This document shows, in pieces, positions 37,774-46,895 of a DNA stretch of 64,000 bases (the first letter of the stretch is position 1; each line of letters begins with the position of its first letter). Source of the stretch: Desertivirga arenae (GTDB lineage Bacteria > Bacteroidota > Bacteroidia > Sphingobacteriales > Sphingobacteriaceae); assembly GCF_017355785.1 (NCBI RefSeq), contig NZ_JAFEWE010000003.1, forward strand, positions 186,001-250,000, given 5' to 3'. The position numbers were made by a program, and so were the translations under genes. The notes under the pieces were generated by a model. The model worked only from the letters and a program-made list of their open reading frames with translations, did no database searches and had not been told where the DNA came from.

Positions 37774-39510
37774 ATGCAACAATTAGAACCTTCTGTTTTA
37801 GAACGCGTTAACACATGGCTCCAAGGTAACTACGACCCTGAGACCAAACAACAAATTCAAAACCTGGTAGACGAGCAATCGTTTACAGAATTAACCGATT
37901 CATTTTACAAAGACCTGGAATTCGGAACTGGCGGTTTAAGAGGTATCATGGGTCCCGGATCTAACCGTATAAATAAATATACTATTGGAGCTGCAACACA
38001 GGGACTGGCGAATTTTCTTAAAAACACCTACCCTGGAGAAAAAATCAAAGTTGCAATTGCTCACGACAGCCGTAACAACTCTGATTACTTTGCAAAAATT
38101 ACTGCAGAAGTTTTTTCTGCAAATGATATACACGTATACTTTTTCAGTGAGCTGCGCCCTACACCAGAGTTGTCTTTTGCAGTTCGTCAATTAGGTTGCA
38201 AAAGCGGTGTAATGCTAACCGCTTCACACAATCCTAAAGAATATAACGGATACAAAGCATACGGTGCTGATGGTGGACAATTTGTGTCTCCTGATGACAA
38301 AAAGGTAATGGAAGAAGTTGCAAAGGTAACTTCAGTAGACGATGTTAAGTTTACCGCCGTTGAAGCAAACATCGAGTATTTGGGTGAAGAGATCGACGAA
38401 AAATATTTGAGCAGCATCACTCAGCTTTCGGTTTCCCCAGATGCCATTCAGCGTCAAAAGGACCTTAAAATCGTCTTCTCTCCCATCCATGGAACAGGGA
38501 TTACACTTGTTCCTAAAGCACTGGAAAGGTTCGGCTTTACCAATGTTACCCTTGTTGAGGAGCAGATTAAGCCAGACGGAAATTTCCCTACAGTAGTTTA
38601 TCCAAATCCTGAAGAGAAAGAAGCCCTTACACTCGCACTTAAAAAAGGACAAGAGATTGACGCCGATCTGATCCTGGCAACAGACCCGGATGCTGACCGT
38701 GTTGGTATCGCTGTTAAAAACAATGAAGGCGAGTTCGTTTTATTGAATGGAAACCAAACCGGAAGCTTACTTATCAATTACCTGCTAACTGCATGGGAAG
38801 AAAAAGGTAAGTTAACCGGCAATGAGTATATCGTAAAGACTATTGTAACTTCTTATATCATAGACGCTATTGCAGCTTCTAAGAATGTTGAATGTTATAA
38901 TACCCTTACTGGATTTAAGTACATTGGAGAACTGATGACGAAATTCGAAGGTAAGAAAACCTTTATAGGAGGTGGAGAAGAAAGTTACGGATACTTGATC
39001 GGCGAGTTTGTAAGGGACAAAGATGCTGTTGTTTCTGCAGCTTTCATTGCTGAAATGACTGCATTCTATAAAGATAAAGGAAGTAGCTTATTTGAAGCAT
39101 TGTTGGAAATGTATCAGAAATACGGCTTCTATAAAGAAAAATTAGTGTCTGTAACTAAGAAAGGTAAATCCGGAGCTGAAGAGATAAAGGCAATGATGGA
39201 GCGTTTCAGAAACAATCCTCCAGCAAGCCTTGGAGGTTCAAAAGTCGCGAAGCTTAAAGATTATGAGCTAAGAAAAGAAACAGATATCGCTTCAGGAACA
39301 GTTTCAGAAATTGATCTTCCAAAATCAGACGTACTGCAATTTGTTACCGAAGACGGTAGTATTATTTCTGCTCGCCCATCCGGAACAGAACCAAAAATCA
39401 AGTTTTACTGCAGTGTTAAAGGCACGTTGCCAAGTGTAAGCGCCTTCAAAACAGCAGATCAGGAACTAGAGGAAAAAGTTAACGCCATAATGAGCGACCT
39501 TGAAGTTTAA
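37774..39510 (+). CDS. Phosphoglucomutase/phosphomannomutase
   Basis: Interconverts hexose-1- and hexose-6-phosphates in the cytoplasm. 578 residues, matching the long PGM2-like class of alpha-D-phosphohexomutases. The four domains show the phospho-Ser loop TASHNP (Ser151), the metal loop DPDADR, the sugar-selectivity loop GGEESYG and the phosphate-binding RPSGTEPK near the end. GTGGLRGIMG near residue 51 is the typical N-terminal loop. Single-gene unit with a terminator. Confidence 0.95.
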   Translation: MQQLEPSVLERVNTWLQGNYDPETKQQIQNLVDEQSFTELTDSFYKDLEFGTGGLRGIMGPGSNRINKYTIGAATQGLANFLKNTYPGEKIKVAIAHDSRNNSDYFAKITAEVFSANDIHVYFFSELRPTPELSFAVRQLGCKSGVMLTASHNPKEYNGYKAYGADGGQFVSPDDKKVMEEVAKVTSVDDVKFTAVEANIEYLGEEIDEKYLSSITQLSVSPDAIQRQKDLKIVFSPIHGTGITLVPKALERFGFTNVTLVEEQIKPDGNFPTVVYPNPEEKEALTLALKKGQEIDADLILATDPDADRVGIAVKNNEGEFVLLNGNQTGSLLINYLLTAWEEKGKLTGNEYIVKTIVTSYIIDAIAASKNVECYNTLTGFKYIGELMTKFEGKKTFIGGGEESYGYLIGEFVRDKDAVVSAAFIAEMTAFYKDKGSSLFEALLEMYQKYGFYKEKLVSVTKKGKSGAEEIKAMMERFRNNPPASLGGSKVAKLKDYELRKETDIASGTVSEIDLPKSDVLQFVTEDGSIISARPSGTEPKIKFYCSVKGTLPSVSAFKTADQELEEKVNAIMSDLEV

Positions 39511-39542
39511 TAACATTTTTTAAGGCCGACAGGCCTAAGCTG

Positions 39543-39584
39543 AATGCCCGTTATGGTTGAATCATTCAAACAGCAACGGGCATT
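39543..39584 (+). terminator. Terminator after phosphohexomutase
   Basis: AATGCCCGTT / AACGGGCATT, ten pairs; the loop holds a smaller TTGAAT/ATTCAA hairpin. A short T run follows. Confidence 0.8.
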
Positions 39585-39607
39585 TTAGTTTCCTTTCTTT
39601 CATCCTT

Positions 39608-39717
39608 CACTCACTCACTCACTCACTGGTTCATTCTTTCATTCACTCCTTCCTTCATTCATTCATTCATTCATTCATTCACTCATTCACTCATTCACTC
39701 ATTCACTCATTCACTCA
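39608..39717 (+). repeat. Tetranucleotide repeat tract upstream of ruvB
   Basis: Five CACT units (39608-39627), a short interruption, then an unbroken tract of sixteen 4-base units of the form YTCA: seven TTCA (39654-39681) followed by alternating CTCA/TTCA (39682-39717). It ends 49 bases before the ruvB start codon, in the only gap where a ruvB promoter could be. Such tracts change length by slippage. Confidence 0.95.
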
Positions 39718-39766
39718 TTAACCTCCTCCCCCTGACAATTCTTCAAAAATTCTCTATTTTAGCACC

Positions 39767-40792
39767 ATGCTGAATGAGAATCTTGACCCCAGTGCCGAAA
39801 GACTGTCTTCGACAGAACGTGATATAGAAAAAGTTCTTCGCCCCCAAGCATTTGAAGACTTTACCGGTCAATATAAAATCCTTGAAAACTTAAGAATATT
39901 TGTACAAGCCGCTAAGCTTCGTGGTGAAGCACTTGACCACGTACTTTTACATGGGCCTCCTGGGTTAGGTAAAACTACCCTATCACACATCATTGCAAAT
40001 GAAATGGGTGTGGGAATAAAAATAACCTCAGGACCGGTACTCGATAAACCTGGAGATTTGGCTGGTCTACTTACCAACCTTGAAGCCGGTGACATATTGT
40101 TTATTGACGAGATACATCGTTTAAGTCCCCTTGTAGAAGAGTACCTGTACTCGGCAATGGAGGACTTTAAGATCGATATCATGCTGGAAAGCGGACCAAA
40201 TGCCCGTTCTGTACAAATCTCTTTAAATCCCTTTACCCTCGTAGGTGCAACAACCCGTTCCGGCTTGCTTACCGCTCCTCTAAGGGCACGTTTTGGTATT
40301 AATGCAAGACTTGAATATTACGACGCTAAGCTTCTCACCACCATCGTCTTACGTTCAGCTTCTATACTTAACACTCCTATATCCGATGAAGGAGCCTATG
40401 AGATTGCACGCCGAAGTCGCGGTACCCCTCGAATTGCGAATGCTTTACTAAGACGTACCCGCGATTTTGCTCAGATAAAAGGAAACGGAACAATAGATAC
40501 AGACATAGCACAATATGCATTAAATGCATTAAATGTTGATAGTCATGGCCTGGACGAAATGGACAATAAGATCCTGACAACCATCATCGATAAATTTAAG
40601 GGTGGTCCTGTTGGTTTAAAAACAATTGCAACGGCGGTTGGGGAAGACGAAGGAACTATTGAAGAAGTTTACGAACCTTTTCTGATTCAGGAAGGCTTTA
40701 TGATGAGAACATCCCGGGGTCGTGAAGTAACAGAAACAGCATATAAACACTTAGGGAGACTAAAACCAGGAGGAACACAAACCCTTTTTTAG
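39767..40792 (+). CDS. ruvB: Holliday junction branch migration ATPase RuvB
   Basis: Ring-forming AAA+ motor that drives branch migration with RuvA during recombination. 341 residues, full length. Walker [10 protein letters not shown] (64-72), Walker [10 protein letters not shown], sensor 1 [10 protein letters not shown] and the arginine finger region APLRARFG, then the winged-helix domain ending in [12 protein letters not shown]. Its start is ATG 39767. ruvA and ruvC are not adjacent. Confidence 0.97.
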   Translation: MLNENLDPSAERLSSTERDIEKVLRPQAFEDFTGQYKILENLRIFVQAAKLRGEALDHVLLHGPPGLGKTTLSHIIANEMGVGIKITSGPVLDKPGDLAGLLTNLEAGDILFIDEIHRLSPLVEEYLYSAMEDFKIDIMLESGPNARSVQISLNPFTLVGATTRSGLLTAPLRARFGINARLEYYDAKLLTTIVLRSASILNTPISDEGAYEIARRSRGTPRIANALLRRTRDFAQIKGNGTIDTDIAQYALNALNVDSHGLDEMDNKILTTIIDKFKGGPVGLKTIATAVGEDEGTIEEVYEPFLIQEGFMMRTSRGREVTETAYKHLGRLKPGGTQTLF

Positions 40793-40800
40793 AGGGAATT

Positions 40801-40860
40801 GACACGAATACCAGAAGGCGTTGACTGAATTATAACCTCTTACGATAGGCAATTCGTGTC
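40801..40860 (+). repeat. Inverted repeat downstream of ruvB
   Basis: GACACGAAT (40801-40809) is the exact reverse complement of ATTCGTGTC (40852-40860), separated by 42 bases, just after the ruvB stop. It may fold in the transcript, but without a T run it is not a standard terminator. The right arm resembles the unit of the adjacent 9-bp repeat. Confidence 0.5.
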
Positions 40861-40865
40861 CATTT

Positions 40866-40955
40866 CGTTTAATTCGTTTAATTCGTGCTATTCGTGTAAT
40901 TTGTGTAATTCGTGTTACTCATCTAATTCGTATTTCTCATTTAATTCGTGTTCAT
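40866..40955 (+). repeat. Degenerate 9-bp tandem repeat between ruvB and mscL
   Basis: Ten successive units with strict 9-base periodicity (starts at 40866, 40875, 40884 and so on to 40947) and a consensus close to CGTGTAATT; several copies differ at one to four positions. The tract fills most of the intergenic space. Confidence 0.85.
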
Positions 40956-41020
40956 TTCATTAACTGTAAAGAACTTTATTTAACAGTACTTGTTTAAGTC
41001 AAGTAAATAAACTTGTTGTT

Positions 41021-41443
41021 ATGGGGATCATAAAAGAATTCAAGGAATTTGCCATTAAAGGCAATTTAGTAGACATTGCCATCGGCTTAATCATTGGAGC
41101 TGCCTTTGGAAAAGTCGTGACCTCTCTGGTGGATAACGTCATAATGCCACCGATTGGATTATTGATTGGCGGTGTAGATTTTTCTGACCTGGCAATTCAG
41201 CTTAAAGCTGCAGGTACAGAAAATGGAAAGGAAATACCTGCAGTGGTTTTAAAATATGGTCAATTCATTCAGGACATCCTCGACTTTCTAATAGTTGCTC
41301 TTGCTGTATTCTCAGTAGTTAAAGTGATGAACACTATAAAAAAGAAAGAGCAGGAACAACCAGCCAAGCCAGCTCCAGATGTACTTACTAAAGATCAGAT
41401 ATTGCTTACCGAGATTAGAGATAGTTTAAAGAATAGAGCTTAA
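41021..41443 (+). CDS. mscL: Large-conductance mechanosensitive channel MscL
   Basis: Inner-membrane emergency valve that opens under osmotic downshock. 140 residues. Amphipathic N-terminal helix ([18 protein letters not shown]), TM1 with [12 protein letters not shown] and the gate, periplasmic loop, TM2 ([15 protein letters not shown]) and a charged cytoplasmic helix (LTEIRDSL) preceded by a Pro/Ala linker. All are as in the family. The end overlaps the convergent DUF2400 gene by four bases. A short inverted repeat ACTTG/CAAGT lies just upstream. Confidence 0.96.
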   Translation: MGIIKEFKEFAIKGNLVDIAIGLIIGAAFGKVVTSLVDNVIMPPIGLLIGGVDFSDLAIQLKAAGTENGKEIPAVVLKYGQFIQDILDFLIVALAVFSVVKVMNTIKKKEQEQPAKPAPDVLTKDQILLTEIRDSLKNRA

Positions 41444-42342
41444 AATCCAAACTTTTCCTCTATTCCTAATCCGAATAAAGCGAAATCATACTTAACAGGG
41501 TCGGTTGGATCCAGGTCTCTCAAATGTTGTGTTAATTCAACTGCTGTGGTCCAATCGACTTGTTTTCTTGATATTAATCCGAGTTTCCTTGCAACTCTTT
41601 CCACATGAAGATCGCAGGGACAAATCAAATTAGCGGGTTTTAGCCGTTTCCATATTCCAAAGTCTACACCTTTGTTATCTTCCCTCACCATCCATCTTAA
41701 GAACATATTCAAACGCTTGCAGGTCGACTTCTGAGCTGGAGAACTAACGTGCTTCACTGTACGTCGTGGTGCATCCGGTAAACTAAAAAAGTAGGACCTA
41801 AAGTGATTTAAGGCTACCTCCACCTGCTCCCCATTGGTACTTAAATGAGGTAGATAGCAAGCAGGAGAACTTAGTTCTACCTCAGGCCCCGTAAACTCAT
41901 CCAAAAACTCCTCCCGGAAGGGACTTTCCGTTCCTGCCCCGCTAACTGATGGTAAGAATGCATCTTCCAACGAGTCAAATTTTGCGTAATGGTTTTTAAA
42001 GAAATGAACAAAATAAAGGAGATCGGTATCATTAAAGGTCCTGTGCTTAAACCCTAAAAGTCCTTTCAGATCGTCCTCTTGATGATTCTTTATAAACTCA
42101 AAAGGCCGACGGTCCATCCTGCTTACCAGTTCCCGGCATTTGTTAATAATAGTTTTTCGTTGTCCCCAAGCCAGTATCGAAGCAAAGAACCCCATTATTT
42201 CTATGTCCTGTTTTAGCCTGAACTCATGGGGAATTACAATAGGATCATTGGGGATGAAGTCTAAACAATTATACTGCTCAGCCTTCGCATCCAGAAAACC
42301 TTTAAGTCCTTCCCGGTTATTTTGAAAATTTATATCAGCCAT
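41440..42342 (-). CDS. DUF2400 (TIGR02757) family protein
   Basis: 300 residues with the family's conserved blocks: [34 protein letters not shown], and near the end [24 protein letters not shown] and [17 protein letters not shown]. The C-terminal half resembles the helix-hairpin-helix fold of DNA glycosylases of the endonuclease III type, which makes a nucleic-acid role likely, but no activity has been established for the family as far as I know. It follows the PLP-enzyme gene by 7 bases on the same strand. Confidence 0.88.
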   Translation of the reverse strand: MADINFQNNREGLKGFLDAKAEQYNCLDFIPNDPIVIPHEFRLKQDIEIMGFFASILAWGQRKTIINKCRELVSRMDRRPFEFIKNHQEDDLKGLLGFKHRTFNDTDLLYFVHFFKNHYAKFDSLEDAFLPSVSGAGTESPFREEFLDEFTGPEVELSSPACYLPHLSTNGEQVEVALNHFRSYFFSLPDAPRRTVKHVSSPAQKSTCKRLNMFLRWMVREDNKGVDFGIWKRLKPANLICPCDLHVERVARKLGLISRKQVDWTTAVELTQHLRDLDPTDPVKYDFALFGLGIEEKFGF

Positions 42343-42349
42343 TTGAAGT

Positions 42350-43489
42350 TTAACGAAGTGCTTGTTCCAGATCTTCCAAAAGATCCTCTATGTCCTCCAC
42401 TCCTACGCTCAAGCGTAACAGATTATCCACTACCCCTACTGCTTCCCTGGCTTCCTTCGGTATAGATGCATGGGTCATAGATACGGGATGATTGATCAAA
42501 GACTCTACACCTCCTAACGATTCAGCTAGTGTGAAAACCTTAAATTTAGAGGCAGTCTCGAAGGTTTCCTTTAGTGCGGCACCCTTTAATGTAAAGGATA
42601 TCATTCCCCCGAAATCCCTCATTTGTTTTTTAGCAACGAGATGATTGGGATGGTCATTAAAACCCGGCCAATAAACCTTATCCACTCTAAAGTGAGCTTT
42701 AAGGAAGCTTGCTACTTTTTCACCATTTTCACAATGGGCCTTCATCCTTAAATGAAGTGTTTTAATTCCCCTCAAAACCAGAAAGCTGTCCATTGGGCCC
42801 GGGGTGGCACCGCAGGCATTATAGATGAACCATAACTTTTTATAAAGGTCCTCATCGTTAAGCATTACTGCTCCCATTACTACATCAGAGTGCCCTCCCA
42901 GGTATTTAGTTGCAGAATGCATTACAATATCAGCCCCAAGATCTATCGGATTCTGAAGATATGGTGAAGCAAAGGTATTATCTACAGTTAGCAAGACATT
43001 ATGCGCTTTGGCAATTTTCGACACCCCAGCAATATCTACAATTTGCATGGTAGGATTTGTAGGAGTTTCCAGCCAGATAAGCTTTGTTTTTGTATTGAGA
43101 TAAGGAACAATGTTTTCAGGAGAAGAAAGATCTATGAAATGAAAGTTGATTCCGTAGGCTGCAAAGATCCTGGTGAACATCCGGTAAGAGCCGCCATAAA
43201 GGTCGCTGCCAGTTATTACTTCATCTCCAGGTTTCAATAGCTTCATGATGGCATCCGTAGCGGCCATTCCACTGGAAAAAGCAAGACCAAAGGTAGCATT
43301 TTCTAATGCAGCCAGACATTCTTCCAAGGCTTTCCTGGTAGGATTAGTTCCCCTTGAATATTCGAAGCCTTTATGTTCTCCAGGACTTTTCTGCCAATAG
43401 GTGGAGGTTTGATAGATCGGCGTCATCACGGCGCCTGTCGAAGGATCAGGCTCCTGCCCTGCATGAATAGCTTTCGTTGCGAACCTCAT
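42350..43489 (-). CDS. Cystathionine gamma-synthase/gamma-lyase family PLP enzyme
   Basis: 379-residue fold-type I PLP enzyme of the Cys/Met metabolism family. The cofactor Lys is in SATKYLGGHSDV; YSRGTNPTR, SGMAATDA and TPTNPTMQIVDI bind PLP and substrate; PVSMTHASI is the C-terminal substrate motif. It could be cystathionine gamma-synthase (methionine synthesis), gamma-lyase (cysteine synthesis) or methionine gamma-lyase; sequence alone does not settle this. It is divergent from egtB across 105 bases. Confidence 0.92.
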   Translation of the reverse strand: MRFATKAIHAGQEPDPSTGAVMTPIYQTSTYWQKSPGEHKGFEYSRGTNPTRKALEECLAALENATFGLAFSSGMAATDAIMKLLKPGDEVITGSDLYGGSYRMFTRIFAAYGINFHFIDLSSPENIVPYLNTKTKLIWLETPTNPTMQIVDIAGVSKIAKAHNVLLTVDNTFASPYLQNPIDLGADIVMHSATKYLGGHSDVVMGAVMLNDEDLYKKLWFIYNACGATPGPMDSFLVLRGIKTLHLRMKAHCENGEKVASFLKAHFRVDKVYWPGFNDHPNHLVAKKQMRDFGGMISFTLKGAALKETFETASKFKVFTLAESLGGVESLINHPVSMTHASIPKEAREAVGVVDNLLRLSVGVEDIEDLLEDLEQALR

Positions 43490-43594
43490 AGTCTAAATTT
43501 AAAATTGCCTAAAGATATTGACTATGATGTTAAGAAAACCTACCATCGCAAACAATTTTGCCTTGTAGCGCCTTTACACTGCAACTTTACTATC

Positions 43595-44749
43595 ATGCCT
43601 TCAAGTAGCTATCGTGACATAAGAAAACATACAGAAGAACTCTGTCGCCCCCTTCAAACCGAGGACTACGTAGTGCAACCAATCGTAGATGTAAGTCCCC
43701 CCAAATGGCACTTAGGACATACAACCTGGTTCTTTGAAACATTTATTCTCAAAGACCATCTGAAGGGATATCAGGTATTCAACGAGAACTTCAATTATGT
43801 TTTTAACAGCTATTATGAAAGTGTTGGCGCAAGGGTAATCAGAACCAACCGTGGAAATTTAAGCAGACCTACAGTGGATGAAGTCTATCAGTACCGTCAG
43901 TATGTGGATGCGGCTATGGAAGAATTGTTCGAAGACATTGAGCTTACTGCAAGCATTACTGATCTGCTACAAATAGGTCTTAATCATGAACAGCAACACC
44001 AGGAGCTGTTGCTTACTGATATTAAATATATCCTGGGCCATAATCCACTGTTTCCTCCTTATCAAACCAAAGGCTTAATTGAAAACAGAACAGGAGCTCC
44101 TGGCACATTTGCAACAATCTCTATTCCTGAGGGCCTCTATGAAATTGGTTACAAAGGAGAAGGTTTCTGCTTTGACAATGAATTAAACGCTCATGTAGTG
44201 TTCCTTAATGAATTTCTAATCTCTCAAAATCTTATCACGAATGGTGAGTACCTCGAGTTTATAAATCACGGAGGTTATTCCAACTTCAAGCATTGGCATT
44301 CGGAAGGCTGGGAATGGGCTAAAAATCAGCTGAACCCTGCTCCTCTCTATTGGCATTTTATAGAGGGTGAATGGTTGCATTATACGTTACAAGGTTTGAA
44401 GCCTCTGGAACTTGACGCTCCTTTATGCCACATTAACTATTATGAGGCCCATGCTTTCGCCGATTGGAGGGGTAAACGTCTTCCAACCGAATTCGAGTGG
44501 GAAGTGGCAGCCGATCAATTAGGCTGGGGTGAGCGATGGGAATGGACTGAAAGCGCTTATTTACCCTACCCTGGCTATAAAAAAGCAGAAGGAGCTTTAG
44601 GGGAATACAATGGAAAATTTATGGTAAATCAAATGGTGTTAAGAGGAGGTTCTGTAGCTACCCCTGCAAATCATAGCAGGAAAACATACCGGAACTTTTT
44701 TCATCCTAATCTGAAATGGCAATTCACGGGCATCCGGTTAGCCGAATAA
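43595..44749 (+). CDS. egtB: Ergothioneine synthase EgtB (sulfoxide synthase)
   Basis: Iron enzyme that joins hercynine to a sulfur donor with O2. I start it at ATG 43595 (MPSSSYRDIR); the frame extends upstream into the divergent PLP gene, which is not credible. 384 residues: a DinB-like domain with the three iron His at about 42 (WHLGHTTWF), 131 and 135 (NHEQQHQE), then an FGE-like domain from about 180 with HAFADWRGKRLPTEFEWE and VLRGGSVATP. It is followed 7 bases later by egtD. The sulfur donor (cysteine or gamma-glutamylcysteine) cannot be decided. Confidence 0.93.
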   Translation: MPSSSYRDIRKHTEELCRPLQTEDYVVQPIVDVSPPKWHLGHTTWFFETFILKDHLKGYQVFNENFNYVFNSYYESVGARVIRTNRGNLSRPTVDEVYQYRQYVDAAMEELFEDIELTASITDLLQIGLNHEQQHQELLLTDIKYILGHNPLFPPYQTKGLIENRTGAPGTFATISIPEGLYEIGYKGEGFCFDNELNAHVVFLNEFLISQNLITNGEYLEFINHGGYSNFKHWHSEGWEWAKNQLNPAPLYWHFIEGEWLHYTLQGLKPLELDAPLCHINYYEAHAFADWRGKRLPTEFEWEVAADQLGWGERWEWTESAYLPYPGYKKAEGALGEYNGKFMVNQMVLRGGSVATPANHSRKTYRNFFHPNLKWQFTGIRLAE

Positions 44750-44756
44750 ATTTAAA

Positions 44757-45725
44757 ATGGTGACTTTTACAGAACTAGAAGAAAAGCAAAAGCAATTTAA
44801 AGAAGACGTCCTAATGGGGTTGAATTCTTCGCCAAAGTACCTTTTGCCGAAATATTTTTATGATGGTTTTGGCGACAAGCTGTTCCAGCAAATAATGGCC
44901 CTTCCTGAATATTATCTTACCGATGCGGAAATGGAGATCTTCAAAACGCGCTGCAAGGAGATGATGTTGCTGGTAAGCGAATTCAAAGATGGGTTCGATT
45001 TAATCGAACTGGGCTCTGGTGACGCTTTAAAATCATCGCAACTCCTAAAATGCCTCTCGGACAATAAGGTAAATTATACCTACTATCCTATTGATATTTC
45101 CGGAGACGTCCTTGAGCTCATCAGCAAAACACTTCCTAAAGCTATCCCGACAATTGAAATTCAAGCGAAACAGGGTGAGTATTTGGAAGCACTTAAAGAG
45201 GTAACGAGAATTTCTACCCGGCCAAAACTTATACTATTTCTTGGAGCTAACATTGGAAACATGTATCCACAGGAAGCTGAAAGTTTTTTATTAGAATTGA
45301 ATGATCTCCTTAACCCAACCGATCTATTAATGATCGGCTTTGATCTTAAAAAGAATCCATGGACTATTTTTAATGCTTATAACGATTCCCAGGGAGTTAC
45401 CAAGGAGTTTAACTTGAACCTTTTGAAAAGGATAAACAGGGAACTGGATGGAGATTTTAACACGGAGTTGTTTGAACACTACGAAAGCTATGATCCCTGT
45501 TCCGGAGCCTGCAAAAGTTACCTTATAAGCCTTGCCGACCAAACGGTCAGTATAGGTTCTGAGGTGTTGAAGTTTGAGGAGAACGAATGCGTCTTCATGG
45601 AGATCTCGCAGAAATACACACTGAAAGAAATAGATGCATTAGCTGGAAAAGGAAGCTTTATGGTAGAAAGGCACCTTTTTGATTCAAGGAAATTATTCAG
45701 CGACGTGATTCTGAAAAGGAAATGA
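44757..45725 (+). CDS. egtD: L-histidine N-alpha-methyltransferase EgtD
   Basis: Trimethylates histidine to hercynine using SAM, the first step of ergothioneine synthesis. 322 residues as in the family. YFYDGFGDKLFQQIMALPEYYLTDAE binds histidine; LIELGSGDALKSS is the SAM motif; FLGANIGNM and MIGFDLKKN are typical of EgtD. The gene is 7 bases after egtB, so one transcript makes the two central enzymes. egtA, egtC and egtE are not nearby. Confidence 0.95.
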   Translation: MVTFTELEEKQKQFKEDVLMGLNSSPKYLLPKYFYDGFGDKLFQQIMALPEYYLTDAEMEIFKTRCKEMMLLVSEFKDGFDLIELGSGDALKSSQLLKCLSDNKVNYTYYPIDISGDVLELISKTLPKAIPTIEIQAKQGEYLEALKEVTRISTRPKLILFLGANIGNMYPQEAESFLLELNDLLNPTDLLMIGFDLKKNPWTIFNAYNDSQGVTKEFNLNLLKRINRELDGDFNTELFEHYESYDPCSGACKSYLISLADQTVSIGSEVLKFEENECVFMEISQKYTLKEIDALAGKGSFMVERHLFDSRKLFSDVILKRK

Positions 45726-45792
45726 TACCATATCCTTTTATAACTTAATCATAGTGCAATACACCTTGAAGCAGACAAGTTCGTACCAACAA

Positions 45793-45909
45793 CGCTACAG
45801 CAGCGCTTTGCTCCCGATATGGCGCGTATATGACGCGCATATCCTGCGGAAATGACGCGCGAGATGCTGCCAGAGCCCGCCACAACGGGAGCTAAGCGCA
45901 CGAATAGCG
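45793..45909. repeat. GC-rich long imperfect inverted repeat
   Basis: Within the 351-base gap between egtD and the nuclease gene (45726-46076) lies a GC-rich block unlike its AT-rich surroundings. Two 32-base arms, 45793-45824 and 45878-45909, are reverse complements at 24 of 32 positions, including a continuous GCTCCCG/CGGGAGC. The 53-base loop contains the direct repeat ATGACGCGC (45830-45838 and 45852-45860). It could be a structured RNA or a copy of an interspersed repeat; no known RNA family is recognised. A 66-codon minus-strand frame across it is probably chance. Confidence 0.75.
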
Positions 45910-45995
45910 AAGCAGACTGGTAGCAGGCCTGACCTTGCCCCTGTAACAACCAGGATCTAAAAAACTTTCGTACTTTAGGATACCCACTTACTTAC

Positions 45996-46003
45996 TACCT
46001 TTG
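45996..46003 (+). promoter_or_regulatory. Putative -7 promoter element before nuclease gene
   Basis: TACCTTTG is an exact match to TAnnTTTG, about 75 bases upstream of the start codon; the -33 element is weak. Confidence 0.45.
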
Positions 46004-46076
46004 TGCGCTGGGAATACTACAAAGGAAACAGTTTCCATTCTACTAATTTTTCTCAACCCTCAGACAAGTTTTAATA

Positions 46077-46667
46077 ATGAATTTCATAATTGCTATTGTT
46101 TTTTCTCTTCTTTCTTTAAACCTTAATCCCCCTAAACTTATAAAAGGTAAAGTGGTCTCTATCGCAGATGGAGATACTTTTACTATTCTTACAGAGGATA
46201 AAGAGCAAGTTAAGATCAGACTGTATGGTGTTGACTGCCCTGAAAAAAAGCAGGACTTTGGAACAAAAGCAAAACAATTTACATCAAACCTCTGCTTCGG
46301 CAAAGCGGTCAATGCGCAGGTAAAAAATAACGACCGCTACGGAAGGAAAATCGCATTAGTAATTTTGCCAGATGGCCGGATAGTAAATAAGGAACTTCTA
46401 ACTGCTGGTATGGCCTGGCATTATAAACATTACGACAAGTCAGAAGAGTTTGCCTTACTTGAATTAAAAGCAAAAAAAAGCAAGATCGGCATCTGGAGTG
46501 CACCAAACCCGGTAGCGCCATGGGATTTCAGGAAGGATGGCAAAACGGCAAAGACGTCAAATTATAAAAAAAAGATAGTTCAACGTTGCTCTGGGACTAC
46601 CGCTGCAGGAAGTCCCTGTAAACATAATGCTACTCAGGGAGGTCGCTGCTGGCAGCATCGAATGTAA
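46077..46667 (+). CDS. Secreted thermonuclease-like nuclease with C-terminal Cys/His motif
   Basis: 196 residues. A short hydrophobic leader (FIIAIVFSLLSLNL) suggests export. The staphylococcal nuclease domain covers about 20-150, with VVSIADGDTF, IRLYGVDCPE (catalytic Arg and Asp), YGRKIALV and GMAWHYKHY; it should cleave DNA or RNA with calcium. The last 30 residues (RCSGTTAAGSPCKHNATQ, then CWQH) form a Cys-Cys-Cys-His set with spacing that could bind zinc, as seen in a subset of Bacteroidetes nucleases. That role is inferred. Confidence 0.9.
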   Translation: MNFIIAIVFSLLSLNLNPPKLIKGKVVSIADGDTFTILTEDKEQVKIRLYGVDCPEKKQDFGTKAKQFTSNLCFGKAVNAQVKNNDRYGRKIALVILPDGRIVNKELLTAGMAWHYKHYDKSEEFALLELKAKKSKIGIWSAPNPVAPWDFRKDGKTAKTSNYKKKIVQRCSGTTAAGSPCKHNATQGGRCWQHRM

Positions 46668-46895
46668 TTTTATTATTTTTTTCGCTTAATTTTATTTCAG
46701 CTTCTTTGCATTAATAACAATTTTGTTACTTCATTCTTATTAATTCAATACCCACTTGCTCCTCCTGATCAAATATTCTTAAATGTCATTTTTCCTATAG
46801 GACCTTCGTTGAAACTTCCTGTCTTTCAGTCGTAAAAGAGTTAATTGGCAACATGCCATAAGGGGAAATTTGACTAACCATTTTTAGGTAAAAGT

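Noticed and set aside
39608-39717. CRISPR-like appearance of the tetranucleotide tract
   Set aside because: There are no spacers; it is a simple sequence repeat.
40866-40955. CRISPR or iteron array
   Set aside because: Units of 9 bases abut without spacers, and no replication gene is near.
43373-43594. Longer EgtB reading frame
   Set aside because: It would overlap the divergent PLP-enzyme gene by over 100 bases, and the extension has no family match.
45749-45949. 66-codon minus-strand frame across the GC-rich block
   Set aside because: The frame is open mainly because the block is GC-rich; the inverted repeat explains the sequence better and no protein family is seen.
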